A stretch of DNA of 5,180 nucleotides, taken from NCBI GenBank assembly GCA_029939445.1, contig JAOZSY010000069.1, positions 6,707 through 11,886 of the forward strand. The letters run 5' to 3'. Positions 1 through 5,180 of the stretch are shown in pieces. The stretch comes from Bacteroidales bacterium (GTDB lineage Bacteria > Bacteroidota > Bacteroidia > Bacteroidales > UBA1556). The translations under genes were made by a program, and so were the position numbers. Position 1 is the stretch's first letter, and each line of letters opens with the position of its first letter. The notes under the pieces are model-generated. The model made no database searches. It saw nothing but the letters and a program-made list of their open reading frames with translations, and was not told the DNA's origin.

Positions 1-15
1 ATTCGTAATTAAGAA

Positions 16-1431
16 TTACTTTCCCCTACCAGTAATTACGATAATTATGGTATAGAACATTATTTTTATATCCACCGAAATACTCATATTCTCGATATAT
101 AGGATGTCGTACTTAAGTCTATCCACCATTTCGTCAACATTTTGAGCATAGCCATATTTTACTTGTCCCCAAGAAGTTATCCCTGGCTTTATTTTTAAAA
201 GCATATTATATTGTGGGGCTTTTTCTACTATTTGGTCTATAAAAAATTGCCGCTCGGGACGATAACCCACAAGGCTCATATCTCCTTTTATTACCGTGAA
301 GAATTGCGGTATTTCGTCTAATCTAATTTTACGCATTATCTTGCCAAAAGTAGTAATCCTTGGGTCGTCATCAGAACTTAGTTGTGGACCAGCACTCTCT
401 GCGTCGGTGTACATTGTTCTGAACTTGAGCATATTAAATGGTTTGCCATTAATGCCAATTCTTTCTTGCAGATAAAATATTGGTCCTTTGGAAGTAAAGT
501 AAACCATAGCTGCAGTGAAAATGAATAAAGGTGATAGAAACATTATAGCCAAAAGTGAGATGCTAATATCCATAACTCGCTTTAAAACTACTTGCCAATA
601 AGGCATAATTTCTGGCGATATTTGTATTAATGGTGCTTGAAAAATTGCCGTCATTTTCACCATTCCTAATACTATATCGTACATATCAGGAATTACTTTT
701 ATAATCACACTTGTATTTCTTAAGGCAGAAATAATACTCTTTATTTTAGCGTGCTCCGAAGGGTCAATTGCTATAATCACCTCTTCAATTGCTAGCTCTT
801 CTATTATTTGTGGTGTTTGAAGATAGTGACCTAGTTTAGGTAAGTGATTTGCTAATTTATACTCATCAGCATCATTAACATTTACAAAACCAATAAACTT
901 ATTTCCTGAAGAAATAGTTTGGTTAATAATATCGTTGTAAATAGCAGTAGCATTACCATTTCCACCAATAATAATAGTATTAAAACCAATAACTCCATTA
1001 TGGATTTTATTCACCATTAGTGATGTAATAATTGTTCTAGATATTGCTGTAATGCCAAAGTGCAGTATGAAAAGTATTCCTCCATAAACTATTAAATCGG
1101 AAGTAGAATTTACATAATCATCAATAATAACAGCTAGGAATAAGAACATTACACCAATTAGTGAACTGAGGAATGTATTACCAATTACTTTTACGCGAGT
1201 TTTACGATAAACAGATTTATAATTGCCCATTATAAAATATAGAACTAGCCAAAGCAAAGGAATTATTGCTAATCCTGTAATAAAATTAGAATCGTCGAAA
1301 GTTATCTCACGAAGCGAAGAATAATCTGTGGAATAGGCATTTTTTCGATACATAAAAAACATTGCCCATGCCAATGCTGCCGATATGTAATCGTTAAGAA
1401 TATACTTTATTGTTTGTAAAGGTCTATTCAT
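16..1431 (-). CDS. Polyprenyl-phosphate glycosylphosphotransferase (WcaJ/WbaP-like, initiates exopolysaccharide synthesis)
   Basis: This 471-residue membrane enzyme should transfer a sugar-1-phosphate from a nucleotide sugar to undecaprenyl phosphate, the first committed step of an exopolysaccharide, capsule or O-antigen unit, at the inner membrane. Seen: four hydrophobic segments near residues 12-28, 51-69, 86-103 and 112-130; a Rossmann-like domain at about 150-250 with a GGNGNA loop (156-161); then the catalytic domain from about 283. That domain has KRVMD, a membrane hairpin with the Ser-Pro break (S300-P301), FNMLKFRTM (332-340), RKIRLDEIPQ (367-376) with the Asp-Glu dyad D372-E373, SLVGYRPER (386-394) and KPGITSWGQV (415-424). 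Known: the large WbaP-type members share this order, and PglC uses the equivalent dyad as nucleophile. The usual GPRP motif reads GYRP here. The ATG overlaps the stop of the upstream lipoprotein gene and lacks a Shine-Dalgarno sequence, suggesting coupled translation. The sugar (glucose, galactose or an N-acetyl sugar) cannot be read from the sequence. The family call is secure. Confidence 0.95.
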   Translation of the reverse strand: MNRPLQTIKYILNDYISAALAWAMFFMYRKNAYSTDYSSLREITFDDSNFITGLAIIPLLWLVLYFIMGNYKSVYRKTRVKVIGNTFLSSLIGVMFLFLAVIIDDYVNSTSDLIVYGGILFILHFGITAISRTIITSLMVNKIHNGVIGFNTIIIGGNGNATAIYNDIINQTISSGNKFIGFVNVNDADEYKLANHLPKLGHYLQTPQIIEELAIEEVIIAIDPSEHAKIKSIISALRNTSVIIKVIPDMYDIVLGMVKMTAIFQAPLIQISPEIMPYWQVVLKRVMDISISLLAIMFLSPLFIFTAAMVYFTSKGPIFYLQERIGINGKPFNMLKFRTMYTDAESAGPQLSSDDDPRITTFGKIMRKIRLDEIPQFFTVIKGDMSLVGYRPERQFFIDQIVEKAPQYNMLLKIKPGITSWGQVKYGYAQNVDEMVDRLKYDILYIENMSISVDIKIMFYTIIIVITGRGK

Positions 1432-1433
1432 TA
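1429..1433 (-). promoter_or_regulatory. TAATG stop-start overlap joining the lipoprotein and glycosylphosphotransferase genes
   Basis: On the minus strand the lipoprotein stop TAA (1433-1431) shares its last A with the ATG of the glycosylphosphotransferase gene (1431-1429). The bases just before the ATG are AT-rich lipoprotein codons with no Shine-Dalgarno sequence, so the downstream gene is probably translated by reinitiation or coupling. The two genes must then share one messenger RNA. Confidence 0.75.
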
Positions 1434-2288
1434 AAAATGCATTATTTTAATATTATCAAGATAGATATTTGCTTCTGTTTTATCACCAATATTTGATTTA
1501 AAGAATACTCTATATCCTGTAGCTGTTGGGTAATTGCCAACTAATTCTGTAAAGTTTACGTATAATTTTTTCCAATCGGAACCCGCATTTACTCCCAAAT
1601 GGTCGTTGCTAACAACTGTTCCACCAGGTAGATATGCAAACATACCTAACATAAGAGGAACATCATTTTTTATGTGAATCTCCATCACTACACCAGCTCC
1701 CGCAGGTAATACAAAGGCGTTTGTACTTTGTCCGTAAAAAGTCTGATGAGTTGAGTTTAGTTCAATATGACCAGAATAATTACCTTCAAACACTTCAGTA
1801 TTAGATTTCTTGATACTAGTTGATGAATCTCCAATGGAATCGATACTAATTCCTCCTTCTTCAAAATCCTCTTCGCCTCTATTGTTCCAAGGGAATACTA
1901 CTCCATCGGCATATTCACAGCTAGGAGTAATAGTGAGAGTTTCGCCAATGCTTAGGCTCATATTATTATCGTAACTAGTATAGAAAGGGTTAATGGATCT
2001 TGTACCAGCAATTCCATTAAGTTTTACTCCTGGAGATATTTTAATATTGCTAGTTCCTGAACTAAGAACAGGAATCTCAAAAGGCATTTCAAAGGCTCCA
2101 ACAAGGTTACCATTTACATAAACCCATGCATCTGCAATCTCTGCAATACTAGTTCCTTCTCCTGTGTTTGCAGAAAAAGTCATAGTGTCAATCTTAATGA
2201 AAGATGGCATATCCTCATCAGGATTTATTACTTCGCAAGACTGAAAGATGAAAATAAATGATATAAGTAAAAAGTAAAAATGTTTCAT
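1431..2288 (-). CDS. Uncharacterised predicted lipoprotein with PEGA-like and jelly-roll-like regions
   Basis: I do not recognise a named family for this 285-residue protein. The N-terminus is a lipoprotein signal peptide: MKHF, a hydrophobic stretch to residue 14, then FQSC with the lipidated cysteine at C18. The residues after it (EVINPDEDM) are acidic, but do not form a clear Bacteroidota surface-export signal, so the final membrane face is uncertain. Residues 52-103 (DAWVYVNGNLVGAFEMPFEI, then an NGI...TR...PFY stretch) resemble a PEGA-like beta module. Residues 140-285 are beta-rich and end in SDWKKLYVNF and IYLDNIKI, a pattern common in carbohydrate-binding jelly rolls. Both domain calls are inferred by eye. 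No catalytic motif is visible. The ATG at 2288 is the natural start because the signal peptide follows immediately. The gene lies 89 bases after the ABC ATPase gene and shares one base with the glycosylphosphotransferase gene, which suggests an envelope or surface-glycan role. Confidence 0.85.
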   Translation of the reverse strand: MKHFYFLLISFIFIFQSCEVINPDEDMPSFIKIDTMTFSANTGEGTSIAEIADAWVYVNGNLVGAFEMPFEIPVLSSGTSNIKISPGVKLNGIAGTRSINPFYTSYDNNMSLSIGETLTITPSCEYADGVVFPWNNRGEEDFEEGGISIDSIGDSSTSIKKSNTEVFEGNYSGHIELNSTHQTFYGQSTNAFVLPAGAGVVMEIHIKNDVPLMLGMFAYLPGGTVVSNDHLGVNAGSDWKKLYVNFTELVGNYPTATGYRVFFKSNIGDKTEANIYLDNIKIMHF

Positions 2289-2305
2289 ATAAATGTATGG
2301 GTAAT

Positions 2306-2327
2306 TATAAGTTAACGTAAGTTTATA
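2306..2327. promoter_or_regulatory. Direct repeat with partial dyad symmetry upstream of the lipoprotein gene (possible operator)
   Basis: On the plus strand TAAGTT occurs at 2308-2313 and again at 2318-2323, with AACG between, so the copies are 10 bases apart, about one helical turn. The 22-base block is also an imperfect palindrome centred on ACGT, with 16 of 22 positions symmetric and TATAA/TTATA at the ends. It ends 18 bases before the lipoprotein ATG in the 89-base gap after the ATPase gene. Such spacing fits a dimeric regulator, but the block is AT-rich and could arise by chance. No good TAnnTTTG box is visible in this gap. Confidence 0.3.
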
Positions 2328-2377
2328 GATATTATTATATCGAATAAATTAATGGAAAATGAACAGTATTTATAGAA

Positions 2378-3283
2378 CTACTTTGTGAGGTCTTGAAATA
2401 TATGTTCGAGACTAATTTCTTCACTCTGTAGCCCAATAAGAGTCAGATTGTTGTCTTTAGCATAGTCATATATTAAAGGTCGAATATCATCTTTTGATGC
2501 AACAGTAATTTTATATTTACCATTGCTATTTTTAATAACACTTTCTATTCCTTTGATATTGCTAAAATGGTCTAAATCAATCTCTTCTTTAAATTCAACA
2601 AATATTATTTCTTTGTTTTTCCAGAGTTTTTGAATTTCATTTTTAGGACTATCAGCAATTAAAATCCCATCTTTAATAATAATGATTCTATCGCAAACAG
2701 CTTCCACCTCTTGCATAATATGTGATGAAAAAAGAATGGTTTTTGTTTCACCAATTTTCTTAATAAGATTTCTGATTTCAATAAGCTGATTAGGGTCTAA
2801 ACCACTAATTGGCTCATCAAGAATTAACACATCAGGATTATGAATAAAAGCCTGAGCAATGCCCACTCGCTGCTTATATCCCTTTGATAAAGCGCCTATT
2901 TTCTTATGCTGTTCTTTCTGTAGGCCAGTAAGCTCAATCATTTCTGCAATACGCTCTTTCTTATTCTTAATTTTGAAAACTCCTGCCACAAAATTTAGGT
3001 ATTCTTTTACATACATTTCGTGGTAAAGAGCATTGCTTTCTGGCAGATATCCAATTTTACTTTTTACGGCAATAGGGTTCTCTAATACGTTATGCCCCAT
3101 CACTTCCACGCTTCCTTCCGATTGTGGAATATAGCAACTGATGATTTTCATTAAGGTAGATTTTCCTGCTCCATTGGGTCCTAAAAGGCCAACAATTTCA
3201 CCGCTCTTTATCTCCAAGCTAACATCATTCAATGCTTTCTGCTTTCCGTAAAATTTGCTTAAGTTTTTTATGCTTATCGACAT
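2378..3283 (-). CDS. gldA: ABC transporter ATP-binding protein, GldA-like
   Basis: This 301-residue cytoplasmic ATPase should power an ABC transporter. All the nucleotide-binding elements are intact: Walker A GPNGAGKST (35-43), the GYLPE segment at 78-82 with Glu in the usual Q-loop position, signature LSKGYKQRV (132-140), Walker B VLILDEP (152-158), D-loop SGLD (160-163) and the H-loop histidine H188 in SSHIMQEVEA. The C-terminal region (about 225-301) matches GldA of Flavobacterium as I recall it, including the ending of the type LEHIFQDLTK. Known: GldA works with the permease subunits GldF and GldG in gliding bacteria, and in Flavobacterium gldA is not next to gldFG. Homologues also occur in non-gliding Bacteroidota, so motility cannot be assumed. 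No permease gene is in the window. The ATG at 3283 is supported by the MSISIKNLSKFYG start typical of the family. The gene follows glnS by 46 bases and may be cotranscribed with it or use a weak local promoter. Confidence 0.9.
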   Translation of the reverse strand: MSISIKNLSKFYGKQKALNDVSLEIKSGEIVGLLGPNGAGKSTLMKIISCYIPQSEGSVEVMGHNVLENPIAVKSKIGYLPESNALYHEMYVKEYLNFVAGVFKIKNKKERIAEMIELTGLQKEQHKKIGALSKGYKQRVGIAQAFIHNPDVLILDEPISGLDPNQLIEIRNLIKKIGETKTILFSSHIMQEVEAVCDRIIIIKDGILIADSPKNEIQKLWKNKEIIFVEFKEEIDLDHFSNIKGIESVIKNSNGKYKITVASKDDIRPLIYDYAKDNNLTLIGLQSEEISLEHIFQDLTK

Positions 3284-3311
3284 TGTAATTTCTTTTATTC
3301 GTTATATAAGG

Positions 3312-3319
3312 CAAAGTAA
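3312..3319 (-). promoter_or_regulatory. Possible weak promoter for the gldA-like gene
   Basis: On the minus strand the bases read TTACTTTG, one mismatch from TAnnTTTG, and lie 28 bases before the ATG at 3283, in the 46-base gap after glnS. I see no TTG at a suitable -33 distance; that region is A-rich and overlaps the end of glnS. The site could let the ATPase gene be expressed apart from glnS, but a one-mismatch match in AT-rich DNA is weak evidence. Confidence 0.3.
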
Positions 3320-3329
3320 ATGAGGGTTA

Positions 3330-5009
3330 TTATCTCTTCTTATTTTTTGCCCATGAATCGCGAAGTGCAACAGTACGATTAAAAACCATTTTGCCAGGCT
3401 TACTGTCTTTATCCACAGTAAAATATCCCGTACGCTGAAATTGGAATTTATCTTCAATCTTGGCATCAGCCAAACTTGGCTCTAACTTACAATTTTTAAT
3501 AATTTGTAATGAGTTAGGATTTATAAATTCCTTAAAATCTATATCCTCATGGCCTAGTGGATCTTCGTCATTAAAAAGTCTATCATAAAGACGAATTTCA
3601 GCATCGATAGCTTTCTCGGCACTTACCCAATGTAATACGCCTTTTACTTTTCTAGAAATACCGCTTCCACTTTTAGTCTCAGGATCGTAAGTGCATAGAA
3701 TCTCTGTAACATTACCTTCTGAATTAGTAATATAATCTTCACATTTAATAATGAAAGCACCTTTCAACCTTACCTCTCTGCCTGGAGCAAGTCGGAAAAA
3801 TTTCTTAGGAGCATCAACCATAAAGTCGCTGCGTTCGATAAAAAGATTTCTGCCAAAAGGAATATTTCTTTTGCCACTATTTTCATCTTCGGGATTATTT
3901 ACAAGCTCACAATCTTCAAATTTATCTTCATCAAAATTTGTAATAGTAAGTTTTATTGGATCAATAACAGCCATTACTCGGTCAGTAATTTTGTTGAGGT
4001 GTTCCCTCACCATGAATTCCAATAAGCTGTATTCAATTATATTATCACGTTTTGCAACGCCTATTCTGTCTGCAAAATTGCGGATTGACTCAGGAGTAAA
4101 TCCTCTGCGTCGTAATCCAGATATTGTAGGCATTCGAGGATCGTCCCATCCATTTACTATATTTTCGTCAACCAATTGCATAAGCTTTCTCTTGCTCATA
4201 ACGGTATAGTTGATGTTTAGTCGAGCAAATTCTATCTGCTTTGTTCTGTCAACATCTCCAGCAATTTGATCTAAATACCAATTGTATAGTGGACGGTGGT
4301 TTTCAAATTCCAAAGTGCAAATAGAATGAGTAATGTTTTCTATATAGTCGCTTTGTCCGTGAGCAAAATCATACATTGGGTAGATGCTCCAATCATTTCC
4401 GGTACGGTGGTGGTGAGCTCGCATAATACGATACATCACAGGGTCGCGCATCTGCATATTTGGCGATGAAAGGTCAATTTTGGCACGTAAAACCATGCTG
4501 CCATCTTCAAATTCGCCATTCTTCATTTTAGAGAATAGCTCAAGGTTTTCTTCGATTGTTCTATTGCGAAAAGGACTTGGTGTAGCAGGAACTTGAGGTG
4601 TGCCTCTCTGCTCACGCATTTGCTCCGATGATTGCTCATCCACATAAGCCAATCCCTTTTTAATGAAGTCGCAAGCCCATGTATAAAGCTGGTCAAAATA
4701 ATCTGATGTATAATGAATATCTCCTTCCCAATTGAAACCAAGCCATTTTATGTCTTCGATAATGCTATTTACGTACTCATCATCTTCTTTACTAGGATTG
4801 GTATCATCAAATCGAAGATTAGTTTTGCCTTTGTATTGCTCTCCCAAACCAAAGTTTAGACAGATACTTTTTGCGTGTCCAATATGTAAATAACCATTTG
4901 GCTCAGGAGGAAAACGAGTGTGTATACGGTTTTCATTTTTGCCTTCTTTAAGGTCATTATCAATTATTTGTTCTATAAAATTCAGCGATTTGCTATTGCT
5001 TTCTTCCAT
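3330..5009 (-). CDS. glnS: Glutaminyl-tRNA synthetase (glutamine--tRNA ligase)
   Basis: This class I enzyme charges tRNA(Gln) with glutamine using ATP, in the cytoplasm. From the ATG at 5009 it is 559 residues, close to the roughly 554 of Escherichia coli GlnRS. Seen: FPPEPNGYLHIGHAKS with the HIGH motif at 42-45, RFDDTNP (66-72), YPMYDFAHGQSD (210-221), the KMSKS-equivalent VMSKRK (270-275), GWDDPRMPTISGLRRRG (287-303), and a C-terminal anticodon-binding beta-barrel region from about 340 that includes RKVKGVLHWVSA (453-464), EIRLYDRLF and FNRTVALRDSWA. The glutamine-contacting Asp and Tyr known in the E. coli enzyme appear kept near D68 and Y213, which argues for GlnRS over GluRS. A longer frame opens with TTG at 5039, but that codon is the end of the promoter -7 box, so the ATG is preferred. 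A functional glnS implies direct charging of tRNA(Gln). The repeat array lies just upstream of the promoter. Confidence 0.97.
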   Translation of the reverse strand: MEESNSKSLNFIEQIIDNDLKEGKNENRIHTRFPPEPNGYLHIGHAKSICLNFGLGEQYKGKTNLRFDDTNPSKEDDEYVNSIIEDIKWLGFNWEGDIHYTSDYFDQLYTWACDFIKKGLAYVDEQSSEQMREQRGTPQVPATPSPFRNRTIEENLELFSKMKNGEFEDGSMVLRAKIDLSSPNMQMRDPVMYRIMRAHHHRTGNDWSIYPMYDFAHGQSDYIENITHSICTLEFENHRPLYNWYLDQIAGDVDRTKQIEFARLNINYTVMSKRKLMQLVDENIVNGWDDPRMPTISGLRRRGFTPESIRNFADRIGVAKRDNIIEYSLLEFMVREHLNKITDRVMAVIDPIKLTITNFDEDKFEDCELVNNPEDENSGKRNIPFGRNLFIERSDFMVDAPKKFFRLAPGREVRLKGAFIIKCEDYITNSEGNVTEILCTYDPETKSGSGISRKVKGVLHWVSAEKAIDAEIRLYDRLFNDEDPLGHEDIDFKEFINPNSLQIIKNCKLEPSLADAKIEDKFQFQRTGYFTVDKDSKPGKMVFNRTVALRDSWAKNKKR

Positions 5010-5036
5010 TCTATATTTCTCTAAAATTTTGATGTG

Positions 5037-5044
5037 CAAAAGTA
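5037..5044 (-). promoter_or_regulatory. Predicted glnS promoter, Bacteroidota-type -7 box
   Basis: On the minus strand the bases read TACTTTTG, a full match to the Bacteroidota -7 consensus TAnnTTTG. The -33 element is weak: TTTCG begins at 5064, about 17 bases upstream of the -7 box, where TTG or TTTG would be expected. Transcription would start near 5030-5034, leaving a leader of roughly 20-25 bases before the ATG at 5009. The leader contains AGAGAAATATAGA and no strong Shine-Dalgarno sequence, as is usual in this phylum. Confidence 0.7.
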
Positions 5045-5104
5045 ATGAAAATTGCGGTGCGAAAGGGGAGAATTAAAGGTGAATAATCAAAGGTGAAGGA
5101 TGAA

Positions 5105-5135
5105 GGGAGAAGGGAGAAGGGAGAAGGGAGAAGGG
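5105..5135 (+). other. Predicted G-quadruplex motif 1 in the heptamer array
   Basis: Five GGG runs on the plus strand start at 5105, 5112, 5119, 5126 and 5133, each separated by four bases (AGAA). This meets the standard G3-N1-7 rule for an intramolecular quadruplex, with one spare run. The plus strand is the template strand for glnS, and the motif is upstream of the predicted promoter, so it would not be in the glnS transcript. Confidence 0.6.
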
Positions 5136-5146
5136 AGAAGGATGAA

Positions 5147-5177
5147 GGGAGAAGGGAAAAGGGTGAAGGGTGAAGGG
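5147..5177 (+). other. Predicted G-quadruplex motif 2 in the heptamer array
   Basis: Five more GGG runs start at 5147, 5154, 5161, 5168 and 5175, again with four-base loops. The variant unit at 5137-5143 has only GG, which leaves an 11-base gap and separates this motif from the first. Folding is predicted only from the run spacing. Confidence 0.6.
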
Positions 5178-5180
5178 AGC

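Larger units (their letters stand above)
5074..5178. repeat. Purine-rich heptamer tandem array, consensus GAAGGGA
   Basis: Fifteen 7-base units run in unbroken phase. The first three (5074-5094) are degenerate, and the last twelve (5095-5178) are close to GAAGGGA. Five identical copies occupy 5102-5136. Variants are GAAGGAT (5095 and 5137), AAAGGGT (5158) and GAAGGGT (5165). Among the twelve units, positions 2-5 (AAGG) never change; differences fall only at positions 1, 6 and 7. The plus strand has just four pyrimidines in those 84 bases, all at unit position 7. The array ends about 10 bases before the weak -33 region of the glnS promoter and may continue past the window, although the last two bases (GC) break the pattern. 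There is no spacer-repeat structure, so it is not CRISPR. Its function is unknown; it may be a slippage-derived satellite. Confidence 0.95.

Noticed and set aside
3..41. Inverted repeats around the transferase stop (GTAATT at 5-10 with AATTAC at 14-19; TCGTAATT at 3-10 with AATTACGA at 34-41) as a terminator
   Set aside because: The stems are short and almost all A/T, one arm lies within the coding sequence, and no T-rich tail is visible before the window ends. Chance is likely in this composition.
2289..2296. TACATTTA on the minus strand as a -7 box for the lipoprotein gene
   Set aside because: It has one mismatch to TAnnTTTG and ends within a few bases of the ATG, so transcription would start at or inside the coding region.
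3284..3329. Terminator between glnS and the gldA-like gene
   Set aside because: No GC-rich hairpin followed by a T run is present in this 46-base gap, so read-through from glnS remains possible.
3751..4209. A 152-codon open frame on the plus strand
   Set aside because: It lies wholly antisense to glnS, whose protein is strongly conserved across this stretch. Its translation is serine- and leucine-rich with no recognisable domain.
4523..4741. A 72-codon open frame on the minus strand
   Set aside because: It is an alternate frame inside glnS, over conserved catalytic-domain sequence, and resembles no known protein.
5100..5180. Short open frames through the heptamer array, for example ATG at 5100 (12 codons) and ATG at 5142 (open to the window edge)
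   Set aside because: The GAAGGGA unit contains no stop codon in any plus-strand frame, so openness means nothing here. The translations are low-complexity Gly/Arg/Lys/Glu with no other coding sign. A gene starting at 5142 and continuing beyond the window cannot be excluded but has no support.
5074..5180. CRISPR array
   Set aside because: Units are 7 bases and directly contiguous, with no unique spacers, and there are no cas genes nearby.

Overview
The window looks like a chromosomal segment from a member of the Bacteroidota. The evidence is a GldA-type ABC ATPase, a GlnRS of the type found in Bacteroidota, a Bacteroidota-style polyprenyl glycosylphosphotransferase, a promoter matching the Bacteroidota TAnnTTTG -7 consensus, genes with no clear Shine-Dalgarno sequences, and low GC (mid-30s percent by eye). 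The genus cannot be read from this sequence.

Layout: all four real genes are on the minus strand, so transcription runs from right to left. At the right edge (5074-5178) is a purine-rich array of heptamers, consensus GAAGGGA, containing two G-quadruplex motifs. It lies directly upstream of a good promoter (5037-5044) and of glnS (5009-3330, glutaminyl-tRNA synthetase). After a 46-base gap comes a gldA-like ABC ATPase gene (3283-2378). After an 89-base gap, which holds a possible operator-like repeat, comes an uncharacterised lipoprotein gene (2288-1431). Its stop codon overlaps the start of a glycosylphosphotransferase gene (1431-16) in a TAATG junction. Only 15 bases remain after that gene. 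No gene-free stretch reaches 300 bases.

How the genes relate: glnS is housekeeping (tRNA charging). The other three point to the cell envelope: an ATPase that would energise an unseen ABC permease (gliding or export related in the founding family member), a predicted lipoprotein with beta-rich domains, and the enzyme that starts a lipid-linked surface glycan. Only the lipoprotein/transferase pair is tightly linked by sequence, through coupled translation. The rest may simply be co-directional neighbours.

Most of the window is ordinary. The items most worth checking are the heptamer array next to the glnS promoter, the uncharacterised lipoprotein coupled to the transferase, and the repeat upstream of the lipoprotein. 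No clearly new biological system is evident.
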